Of a stretch of 39,607 nt of DNA, positions 32,435-39,607 are shown one piece after another. The stretch lies in assembly GCA_040752275.1 (NCBI GenBank), contig JBFMFH010000042.1, positions 1-39,607 of the forward strand. Reading direction: 5' to 3'. Below the pieces are notes generated by a model, which was not told the origin of the DNA, did no database searches, and saw nothing but the letters and a program-made list of their open reading frames with translations. This DNA is from JBFMFH01 sp040752275. Lineage in GTDB: Bacteria > Acidobacteriota > Vicinamibacteria > Vicinamibacterales > JAKQTR01. Numbering within the stretch: the first letter of the stretch is position 1; each line of letters starts with the position of its first letter. Both the position numbers and the translations under genes were made by a program.

Positions 32435-34895
32435 GCTGCCTCGCCCCCTTACCGGCCCTGCCCCGGAGGCCGCCTTTCCCCGCGCCACCGACCCGCCATT
32501 GTCTGTACCGCCTGAAGGCAGGGGCGGCGAACGCGATCCCGAGCCAGACGCCACCTGTCGCCAGCGACACGCGAGCCCCCAGCCAGAGGCTTGCCGGCAC
32601 AATCCGCAGGGACACTTTGTTCGGCCCTATTCGGACCGGCAGGCCCAGCATGGCGTAGTTCGTGCGCACGAGGGCTGCGGGTTCGCCGTTCACGGTCGCC
32701 TTCCACCACGGGTAGAACACTTCGCTCAACACGAGATAGCAGTCGCCGGAGGCATCCACCTCGTAGTCGAGGGCCGAATCGGAGATGATTCGTGTTGCGA
32801 CGTGGCCGCACTCGCCTCCCGCGGCCGGCCAGGCCCGACTGTCACCCTCCCATTGCTGGGCATCGACCAGCGCCACGTGCGCCGGGTCGAAGGCACGCCC
32901 GTCTGACATCCGGCCAGCGTAGATCGCCTGCAGGGCCTGGCGCGAATCGACCGGCAGCAGGCCGCCGACCAGCCACGCTCGGGGCCGCGCGCGGTTGTTC
33001 TCGACCAGCCAGGACTCCGAATCGGGATCGTCTTCGCGCCACTGCAGGCGGTCAAGCACCGTCCAGCGCCGGGGATCCAGCCGGTTCTCCGCGACCAGCT
33101 TCCATCGGTCGGGAACAAGCGCGTAGCGAACACTCCAGAGGTCCAGGGCCACGTGCTGGGTGCCGAGGACGTCAGGGTAGGCATCACCGGGCCCACCGAG
33201 CCGCAGCGTTTCGGTGTACCGCTCCACGGCCATCGATCCGGTGCCGGTAGCAGCGGGGATTCCCCACGCGCGCGTCAGGTTCGGGCGAACGAACGCGTTC
33301 CGGCTTCCGTCCGCGGCGAGAATCCTGAACCCGCCCGACCGCGCGTGCGCTCCTAAGGATTGAATTCGGGATCGCGGCTCGGTCCCGCTTGGCGGCACCT
33401 CGGCGTACTTCAACAGGAACCCCGGATACGCGTAGTGGACGGCGACCACCTCGACCGCGTGGACGGCCATGATGAGCATGACACAGGCAGCGGCCGGGGC
33501 CTGGAGGCGGCCGCCGAGTCGTGCGGCGATCCAGACGATGGCGATCACGGCGAGGGGCATGAGGATTGCCGCCGCAACATACAGACGGCTCTCGAGCACG
33601 AGCTGTCGCGCGTGGGGAGTGAGCAGCACGAACGTCATCGCAACGGCGCCTGCGAGCAGGAAGCCGCGCGTCATCACTCGTCGGACGGCCTGCCACCGGT
33701 CCCGCGCCGAGGACAGGTGCGCCAGTACGATGCCGGCGGCAACAGCCACGGAGAGCGCCACGACGAAGAAGTGACGCGCCGGGACTCTGAAGCTCCCGTA
33801 CAGTGGAAGGTGGAACGCCAGTCGCGCAAGCGGCGTCGCATCACCCAGTGCCAGGAGGGTGCCGACGACCGCAGCCGGCGCCCAGAACCACAGATCGGGG
33901 CGTGTTCGTGCCGCGCGCCACGTGCCCATCAGCACGATGAGCAGCGGGAGAATCCCGAAGTAACCCGTCATCTCACCCGGGCTGCTCTCGCCGAAGTAGT
34001 CGACGCCCCAGTGGTAATCGAGTCGGAAGTTCCCATAGCTCAACGGGAAGAGGAGCGTCACCAGTTGCGACACGGGAAAAGACTTCGAAACGAAGATCTC
34101 CCATCGAGGATCGATGCGCTCTCCGAAGGATGCCAGTTCCCGCGCGGGCACGAGCAGGATGGCGGCCAGGCCGAAGCCCACAGCGAATGTCGCACCGGCC
34201 CCTCCGAGGATGCGCAGGCGAGGGTGGACTCCGGGGTCGCGCCGGAGCGTGTTGTAGACCACGTACGCGCCGGCCAGGTAGACGCCGTAGACCATCTCCT
34301 GAGGATGCCCGGCGAGGACGCTCAGCGCAATCGCGACCGAGCCGACCAGGATGCCCGCCCGAATCCTCCCTGTCCGAAGCAGGTGAAGGCCCACGAAGAC
34401 CAATGGGACCCACGCGGCCGCAGGGATCGGATTGAAGTGGGGCACGTGAGCCAGAAAGGGGCCGGAGAGGCCGTACATGAGACCACTGAAGAGTGCCGCC
34501 AGGAACGATCCTGTCAGCAGTCGCACGAGCAGGAAGCACGTGAACGCCGCAATGGGGTAGGCCGAGAGCAGAAAGAGATTCCAGCCCAGCCAACTCGGCT
34601 GGATCGCCCGCGCCGCTCTGAAGAGCGGATACCACATCAGCGCCTGCGGGTCAGCAGCAATGGGGTACCCCGAGTACATGGCCCCGGTCCAGAAGCTCTG
34701 GATCGACAGGAATGCCGAGACGCCGAAGTCCAGGGAATCGCTCGGCGCCACGTAGTTCCCGCTCGTGAAACTCTGGTGGAAGAAGGCGCCGAAGAAGGCG
34801 ACGTAGACTCCCGCCGCAGCCGCTGCCAGAAGGCCGGGACGGAATCGCCCGGATCGCGAGACGGGGCCTGGGTCCGCCGTCGGGTGACTCTCCAC
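32406..34895 (-). CDS. large YfhO-like polytopic membrane protein (probable GT-C fold)
   Basis: 829 codons from GTG 34895, preceded in frame by a stop. The N-terminal about 490 residues contain roughly 12-13 transmembrane helices with periplasmic loops (YVAPSDSLDFG, YPIAADPQALMWYPLF, LSGPFLAHVPHFNP, GHPQEMVYG, FGESSPGEMTGY, GDATPLARL, YGSFRVPARHFF). A large extracytoplasmic domain at about 500-765 is followed by one more helix (about 780-800) and a basic tail. This arrangement resembles YfhO and related membrane glycosyltransferases using polyprenyl-phosphate sugars. It heads the heptose-gene operon, so it may decorate a glycan or lipid. An acidic residue in the first loop (SDSLD) would be the candidate catalytic base. 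Confidence 0.78.
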   Translation of the reverse strand: MESHPTADPGPVSRSGRFRPGLLAAAAAGVYVAFFGAFFHQSFTSGNYVAPSDSLDFGVSAFLSIQSFWTGAMYSGYPIAADPQALMWYPLFRAARAIQPSWLGWNLFLLSAYPIAAFTCFLLVRLLTGSFLAALFSGLMYGLSGPFLAHVPHFNPIPAAAWVPLVFVGLHLLRTGRIRAGILVGSVAIALSVLAGHPQEMVYGVYLAGAYVVYNTLRRDPGVHPRLRILGGAGATFAVGFGLAAILLVPARELASFGERIDPRWEIFVSKSFPVSQLVTLLFPLSYGNFRLDYHWGVDYFGESSPGEMTGYFGILPLLIVLMGTWRAARTRPDLWFWAPAAVVGTLLALGDATPLARLAFHLPLYGSFRVPARHFFVVALSVAVAAGIVLAHLSSARDRWQAVRRVMTRGFLLAGAVAMTFVLLTPHARQLVLESRLYVAAAILMPLAVIAIVWIAARLGGRLQAPAAACVMLIMAVHAVEVVAVHYAYPGFLLKYAEVPPSGTEPRSRIQSLGAHARSGGFRILAADGSRNAFVRPNLTRAWGIPAATGTGSMAVERYTETLRLGGPGDAYPDVLGTQHVALDLWSVRYALVPDRWKLVAENRLDPRRWTVLDRLQWREDDPDSESWLVENNRARPRAWLVGGLLPVDSRQALQAIYAGRMSDGRAFDPAHVALVDAQQWEGDSRAWPAAGGECGHVATRIISDSALDYEVDASGDCYLVLSEVFYPWWKATVNGEPAALVRTNYAMLGLPVRIGPNKVSLRIVPASLWLGARVSLATGGVWLGIAFAAPAFRRYRQWRVGGAGKGGLRGRAGKGARQHDLRTTAPR

Positions 34896-34939
34896 GCGAC
34901 CATGTTACATTAGAGCCCCTCAGAGGGACGTCCAGGCCG
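34896..34939. promoter_or_regulatory. very short divergent spacer
   Basis: Only 44 nt separate the GTG at 34895 (minus) from the ATG at 34940 (plus). It includes an AT-richer pocket (TGTTACATTA) and an AGAGGGA element about 11 nt before the plus-strand ATG. Promoters for one or both genes must overlap coding sequence. Confidence 0.4.
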
Positions 34940-36088
34940 ATGGGCAACCAATCACTCGTGAAGCGGGCCGCACCGGAAGGCGGCCAGCGCAGGGCTGCTG
35001 GCTCGCGTGCCCGGGGCCTTCGGGCGACCATCGGTCGGGCTGTTCTCGGTCCCAGGCTCGACGAGCTCGAGTGCGAACTCGATCATCAGCGCCAGGTTTC
35101 TGCTGCATGGAAGGCGAAGGCTCGTGACCTGAAGGCGGAGGTGCAGGAGAAGGCCCACGCGGTGCTCTCGCCCGACGTCTTGCGCCTCCTCTTGCCCGGT
35201 CGCCTCGAACGGGCCAGGCATCTTTCCGCAATGCCAGACGCGCGCGCCCGGCACGAGGCGCACATGCGGGGCTGTCTCCCCTATCGCGAGGCGATCCTGG
35301 CGGAGCGCGTGCCAAGCGAACGCGCCGCACCAGCGACAATCGAGGGTGTGCGGTGGTGGGTTCCGATGGACCCACGCTACCCGGATCGCCTGTCGCGGGT
35401 CGTCGGCCAGGGGTTGCCCTTGCGCATCCTCCTCAGGACCCGGGAGATTGCCCTCGGCGGCTCGATGATCGACATCGGGGCGAACATCGGACGCACGTCG
35501 ATTCCCCGCGTGGTAATGGGTGACGTGTCCTTGGCCTACGCCGCCGAGCCGGACCCCGACAACTTCGCCTGTCTCGCACGAACGGTGGCTGACAACGGGC
35601 TGCTGGGGCTGGTCATGCCGGAACATACTGCCGTCGGGTCAACAGACGGAGAGATCGAGCTGACCCACGCGCGCTTCATTGGCGGACATGCTATCAGGCC
35701 CGCCTCCCGACGGGGCGCGGAGACGACACGGGTTCCCGTGCGCCGCCTCGATACGTGGGTCCGCGAGCGCGCGATCGACCTGGACCTGCTGACCTTCGTC
35801 AAGGTCGACGTGCAGGGGTGGGAACCTCACGTGCTCCTGGGCGCGCCGCAGGTCCTGGCGAAAGCACACGTGTCCTGGCAGCTCGAGGTCGATCCCGGCC
35901 AGCTCGAGGCGGCGGGCGGTTCCGCGGAGGATCTGTTTGCCTTGATCGAGCAGTCGTTCGGTCATTTCATCGATTTGCATCCAGATGTGCGGGGACCCCG
36001 CGTGCTGCCCGTGTCCCGGCTCCGGGAGACCCTCGGCTATCTGGGCGACAAGTCGCACAAGACCGACCTTGTGCTCATCCACGGGTGA
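34940..36088 (+). CDS. FkbM-family methyltransferase with N-terminal helical extension
   Basis: 382 codons. Residues 1-35 are basic and disordered-looking; about 40-80 may form a coiled coil (LDELECELDHQRQV, AWKAKARDLKAEVQEKA). The FkbM methyltransferase domain spans about 165-380, with MIDIGANIGRTSIPRVV as the SAM motif, AEPDPDNFACLARTV, TAVGSTDGEIEL and VKVDVQGWEPHVLLGA. FkbM enzymes O-methylate hydroxyls on sugars or other small molecules; a polysaccharide substrate is likely here. The N-terminal extension is unusual and may tether the protein to a partner. It is divergent from the YfhO-like gene. A 242-nt gap follows before the next plus-strand gene. Confidence 0.86.
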   Translation: MGNQSLVKRAAPEGGQRRAAGSRARGLRATIGRAVLGPRLDELECELDHQRQVSAAWKAKARDLKAEVQEKAHAVLSPDVLRLLLPGRLERARHLSAMPDARARHEAHMRGCLPYREAILAERVPSERAAPATIEGVRWWVPMDPRYPDRLSRVVGQGLPLRILLRTREIALGGSMIDIGANIGRTSIPRVVMGDVSLAYAAEPDPDNFACLARTVADNGLLGLVMPEHTAVGSTDGEIELTHARFIGGHAIRPASRRGAETTRVPVRRLDTWVRERAIDLDLLTFVKVDVQGWEPHVLLGAPQVLAKAHVSWQLEVDPGQLEAAGGSAEDLFALIEQSFGHFIDLHPDVRGPRVLPVSRLRETLGYLGDKSHKTDLVLIHG

Positions 36089-36330
36089 CTGACACTGCTG
36101 CGGTCATGGGCCTGCGTGAGGATTCTGTCTCTTCACGCTTGCACCCAGGGAACCGGCGAGCCTCGCCCAATCCCGCCGGTGATCCGACTTCGTAGAGGCG
36201 TTCCACCACCTCGTAGCCTGCAAGATCATGCTGTCCCGGGCACTGTGGCGCTCTGTGGCGCCGGGGGCTTGACTTGTCGTGCGCGAGGGGCAGAATGTAC
36301 TCGTCCCCCTGGGAAGTCCGAGCCTCTCTA
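36089..36330. other. intergenic region before the secreted kexin-like gene
   Basis: 242 nt with no supported gene. It contains the promoter candidate at 36269-36296. A small GGCGC/GCGCC inverted repeat around 36247-36262 lies upstream of it and could be a weak terminator for the FkbM gene, but no T-run follows. Confidence 0.4.
36269..36296 (+). promoter_or_regulatory. sigma-70-type promoter candidate for the kexin-like gene
   Basis: TTGACT (36269-36274, 5/6 match to -35) is followed after 16 nt by CAGAAT (36291-36296, 4/6 match to -10). Transcription would begin about 28 nt before ATG 36331, giving a short leader and suggesting the gene is a separate transcription unit. Confidence 0.5.
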
Positions 36331-38907
36331 ATGATGACCCAGGTCCACCGTGTCGGCCGCGTGGCCGCCCTCTGTCTCCTGTTCGGTTGGCTCCCACACC
36401 ACACCGCCGCAGCGGAACCGCCGAGGACGGGTGGTTGCGCCGTGCCGTCGATAGCTGAGGAGGGTCAACAGCCACCTCAATGCGGTGGCTGCACGACGAC
36501 CGCACCTGACCCCTCCTGGATCTGCGTGTACGGCGGCTGGGTGCCACCGGGGCATCCCCTGGCCGCGCGCTGCACGGGCACCGGAGGCTCCGGCACCTCC
36601 GGGTCGGGGACTTCCGGCTCGGGCACGACGGGCGGAACAGGCACGGGTGACGGAACCGGTGGCTCGGGCACGGCGGGCGGGACTGGCGGCTCAGGAACGG
36701 CCGGCGGGACGGGTTCGACCGGCTGCGGGACCTGCGCCAGCGCCGCGCCCGCTGCCGGCTGGATTTGTGTCCACGGCAGTTGGGTGCCGCCAGGACATCC
36801 TCTGGCCGCCAGTTGTTCCGCGTCTGGCGGATCGGGCTCGACTCCCGGCTCGGGTAGCTCGGGTGATTCCGGTGATTCAGGCGGGACTGGTGATTCGGGC
36901 GGCACGAGTGGAACCGGATCCACGGGCGGAACCGGCAGCTCGAGCGGGAGCGGCTCCGCTGGCGGAACGGGGTCCACGAGCGGGACTGGGTCCGCAACCG
37001 ATTCGGGAACGTGCTCCGGCACCGCGCCCGGGTCGGCCTGGGTTTGTGTGAACGGCGGCTGGGTCCCGCCGGGCCACCCCCTCGCCGCCACCGGCACGAC
37101 CGGAGGTGGGACCTCCGGGGCCGGGACCACGGGGACGGGCTCAACCGGCGGAACTGGCACCTCAGGCCAGACGGGCGGCAGCGGATCGACCGGCGGGTCC
37201 GGTTCGACCGCCTGCGGAACCTGCGCCAACGGCGCGCCCGCTCCGGCCTGGATCTGTGTCAACGGCAACTGGGTGCCGCCAGGACATCCTCTGGCCGCCA
37301 GTTGCTCCGCGTCGGGCGGTGCGGGGTCAACCAGCGGATCGGGGTCGACAGGCGGGTCGAGCTCGACGAGCGGAACCGGCGCGACGGGCGGAACGAGCTC
37401 AGCAGGCGGAGCCGGCACGACCGCGGGTTGCGGTACCTGCAGCGGGGGCGCCCCTGCCCCCGCGTGGGTCTGCGTCAACGGCGCTTGGGTCCCTCCTGGT
37501 CACCCTCTCACGGCCACGTGCGGCCCCGATCCACTCATCGGGCAGCAATGGCATCTCAAGGACCGCGGTGTCGAGCCCGCCGGCGCAAGTGTTACCGCTG
37601 CCTGGCCACTGGCACGCGGGTCGGGCATCGTCATCGGCGTCATTGATGACGGGCTCCAGGGGACGCATCCCGATCTCGCGCCTAACTACGCCGCTGCACT
37701 CTCGTGGGACTTCAGGGATGGCGATGGTGATCCGACGCCCGCAGACACCGAGCCGCACGGCACGGCGGTTGGCGGCGTCGCGGCAGGAACACAGGACAAC
37801 GCGAATGGCGGCAGCGGAGTCGCTCCGTCAGCAAGGCTGGCGGGGTTGCGCTTGCCACGCGCCGAGTCGACCGACTCCCAGGAAGCCTCGGCGCTCGCCC
37901 ATCGGCTTGACGACATCCACGTGGTCGCCGGCCGCCTCGGTCCCGCCGACGATGGCAAGGCAATCAGCCCTCTTGGGTCGCAGGCGAAGGCCGCGTTGCA
38001 GAACGCTGCGCAGAATGGTCGCTCCGGCAAGGGACGGGTGTTCGTGTGGCCCTCGGGCGACGGGGCCCAACTCGGCGACGACTGCAACTACAACGAATAC
38101 GCGAACAGCCGGTTCACCATCGCCGCCGGTGCCGTCACCGACGCCGGACACGTGGCGGACTACAGTGAGCCGTGCGCGGCACTCGTGGTTGTGGCGCCGT
38201 CGAGCGGAGGCTCGCGCGGCCTGATGACGACCGACCTCCAGGGATCACCCGGCTATGCGACAGGCGACTATACCGACACGTTCGGCGGCACTGGCGGAGC
38301 ATCGGCGATCGTCGCCGGCGTCGCCGCCCTGATGCTCGAGCGGAATGCGGCACTGACCTGGCGTGATGTTCAGGGCATCCTGCGCGAAACGTCCGTGCGG
38401 CTCGATCCGGCCGATGCCGACTGGACGGCCGGCCTCTTCCCGCACCACCATCGGTTCGGGTTCGGACTCCTCGACGCGCACGCGGCCGTGAGCCGCGCCG
38501 GTTCGTGGTCGCTCCTGCCACCGGAGACGGCTCTCCCGGCGGGAATCCGGATGCTCAGTCTCTCGGAAGGGAGCGTCTACACCGAACACAGGAGCACCAT
38601 CACCATCGCGTCCGGTAATCCCTCGTTCACGATCGAGCACGTGGAAGTCGACATCTACTACGAAACGTTCTCGAGAGGCTCGCTGGTCGTCACGCTCACT
38701 TCGCCTCAAGGCGTCGTCAGCCAGTTGATGCCCGGTCGACCGCGGGACGGGGGCAACGAGGAGCCGGGGAGGATCAGGCTCGGTTCCGTCCGGCATTGGG
38801 GCGAGCCGGCGGCTGGCGTCTGGACGCTGCGCGTCACGAGCGGGGCCGGGATTGAGCACCACCTGTGGCAGTGGACGCTGCGCCTCTTCGGGACGTCGGC
38901 ACCGTAG
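36331..38907 (+). CDS. secreted kexin/subtilisin-like (S8) protein with five Cys-rich modules and a P domain, probably catalytically dead
   Basis: 858 residues from ATG 36331. A signal peptide fits residues 1 to about 28 (VGRVAALCLLFGWL, ending HHTAAA). Residues about 50-400 hold five Cys/Trp modules separated by Gly-Ser-Thr-rich linkers. An S8 domain follows at about 420-690: VIDDGLQGTHPDL gives Asp439, EPHGTAVGG gives His476, and LGPADDGK, FVWPSGDG, DCNYNEYANSRF and YSEPC match kexins/furins. The catalytic Ser position is Gly655 (GGTGGASA instead of GGTSAAA) and the oxyanion Asn position is Asp577. A C-terminal P domain spans about 720-858. No propeptide is recognisable. It is probably a binding or scaffold protein at the cell surface; residual activity through a nearby Ser (658) is unlikely but untested. 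Confidence 0.85.
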   Translation: MMTQVHRVGRVAALCLLFGWLPHHTAAAEPPRTGGCAVPSIAEEGQQPPQCGGCTTTAPDPSWICVYGGWVPPGHPLAARCTGTGGSGTSGSGTSGSGTTGGTGTGDGTGGSGTAGGTGGSGTAGGTGSTGCGTCASAAPAAGWICVHGSWVPPGHPLAASCSASGGSGSTPGSGSSGDSGDSGGTGDSGGTSGTGSTGGTGSSSGSGSAGGTGSTSGTGSATDSGTCSGTAPGSAWVCVNGGWVPPGHPLAATGTTGGGTSGAGTTGTGSTGGTGTSGQTGGSGSTGGSGSTACGTCANGAPAPAWICVNGNWVPPGHPLAASCSASGGAGSTSGSGSTGGSSSTSGTGATGGTSSAGGAGTTAGCGTCSGGAPAPAWVCVNGAWVPPGHPLTATCGPDPLIGQQWHLKDRGVEPAGASVTAAWPLARGSGIVIGVIDDGLQGTHPDLAPNYAAALSWDFRDGDGDPTPADTEPHGTAVGGVAAGTQDNANGGSGVAPSARLAGLRLPRAESTDSQEASALAHRLDDIHVVAGRLGPADDGKAISPLGSQAKAALQNAAQNGRSGKGRVFVWPSGDGAQLGDDCNYNEYANSRFTIAAGAVTDAGHVADYSEPCAALVVVAPSSGGSRGLMTTDLQGSPGYATGDYTDTFGGTGGASAIVAGVAALMLERNAALTWRDVQGILRETSVRLDPADADWTAGLFPHHHRFGFGLLDAHAAVSRAGSWSLLPPETALPAGIRMLSLSEGSVYTEHRSTITIASGNPSFTIEHVEVDIYYETFSRGSLVVTLTSPQGVVSQLMPGRPRDGGNEEPGRIRLGSVRHWGEPAAGVWTLRVTSGAGIEHHLWQWTLRLFGTSAP
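36481..37521 (+). repeat. five tandem Cys/Trp 'WVPPGHPL' modules with Gly-rich linkers
   Basis: Modules lie at 36481-36573, 36724-36816, 37012-37098, 37213-37305 and 37429-37521, each about 29-31 codons. The consensus is an N-terminal CxxC (variant in modules 1 and 3), then AP-x2-[AGS]W[IV]CVxGxWVPPGHPL, usually ending in Cys. Linkers of 50-65 codons are mostly Gly, Ser and Thr with repeated GSGSTGG-like units. The modules are similar but not identical at DNA level, indicating duplication followed by divergence. Confidence 0.85.
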
Positions 38908-39027
38908 AGGCCCGCCGGCCCTGACCAGCCTCCGCCAAGGCTGCGGCGGTCTGCCGGAGCGTTCCGCGAAGGCGGACGGGCCGGCCTCCAACCCCTGGTC
39001 CCCGGTCGCGACGCGGATGCCCGCACC
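38908..39027. other. convergent intergenic spacer
   Basis: 120 nt between two convergent genes. Complementary GC-rich segments (CCGCC near 38933 with GGCGG near 38946; GGCCCG near 38909 with CGGGCC near 38978) could fold as a bidirectional terminator. No T-run is evident, so this is weak. Confidence 0.3.

Positions 39028-39607
<580 letters not shown>

Noticed and set aside
33360..34913. Long plus-strand open frame (517 codons) opposite the YfhO-like membrane protein
   Set aside because: Gln/Arg/Glu-rich, no motifs, and antisense to a protein with regular transmembrane periodicity.
36581..37430. CRISPR-like or satellite DNA array in the Gly-rich region
   Set aside because: The repetition is at codon level inside one open frame, with variable units and no unique spacers of constant length.
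36331..38907. Active subtilisin/kexin protease
   Set aside because: Catalytic Ser and oxyanion Asn are replaced by Gly and Asp in clean sequence.

Overview
This window is about 39.6 kb of high-GC DNA, almost all of it a surface-polysaccharide (O-antigen/exopolysaccharide) biosynthesis locus. No rRNA, tRNA, CRISPR array, insertion sequence or phage gene was seen. The composition, the strongly antisense-open reading frames typical of high GC, and the Cys-rich 'WVPPGHP' modules in a secreted protein suggest an Acidobacteriota-like bacterium (possibly Vicinamibacteria). That assignment is an inference, not a match. A 36-G homopolymer near the right end looks like an assembly or read artefact at a contig edge, so the source is probably a metagenome-assembled genome.

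Layout. (1) From 23970 down to the left edge, 22 consecutive minus-strand genes form one long, tightly packed operon with many 1-4 nt stop/start overlaps. A good promoter candidate lies at 24112-24141. In transcription order it encodes: a GT2 glycosyltransferase; an HddA-like heptose kinase; a pyruvate-dehydrogenase-E1-like alpha/beta pair; a ColD-like PLP 3-dehydratase; an SDR; a B12-binding radical SAM protein; a Wzx-like flippase; a methyltransferase; a GT4; CDP-glucose synthesis and dehydration enzymes (RfbF, an RmlC-like cupin, RfbG); an NDP-sugar C-methyltransferase; an SDR reductase; a GT2; an AsnB-like amidotransferase; a MarR-EPS/Rossmann regulator; two membrane or membrane-anchored proteins; a small membrane protein; and a WbpB-like UDP-GlcNAcA dehydrogenase cut by the left edge. 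(2) At 24392-26331 a plus-strand GT2 converges on a GDP-fucose-synthase-like SDR. (3) At 26502-30544 a plus operon encodes an initiating phosphoglycosyltransferase fused to a PglF-type N-terminal region, followed by GT4 and GT2. (4) At 30574-34895 a minus operon encodes a large YfhO-like membrane protein, then GmhA-like, GmhB-like and transaldolase proteins. (5) At 34940-38907 are an FkbM methyltransferase and a secreted kexin-like protein that has lost its catalytic Ser. (6) At the right edge is the C-terminal sugar-binding domain of a Wzt-type ABC exporter.

How the genes may work together. RfbF and RfbG would make CDP-4-keto-6-deoxyglucose. One branch (C-methyltransferase, cupin epimerase, SDR) would give a CDP-linked 3-C-methyl-6-deoxyhexose. 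A second branch (ColD-like 3-dehydratase, ThDP-dependent E1 pair, SDR) could give a 3,6-dideoxy sugar carrying a two-carbon branch, analogous to yersiniose but made with an E1-alpha/beta pair. This second branch is the most interesting hypothesis in the window. Transaldolase, GmhA, HddA and GmhB outline a GDP-manno-heptose route that lacks only the HddC-type nucleotidyltransferase here. WbpB and AsnB suggest an aminouronic acid that may be amidated.
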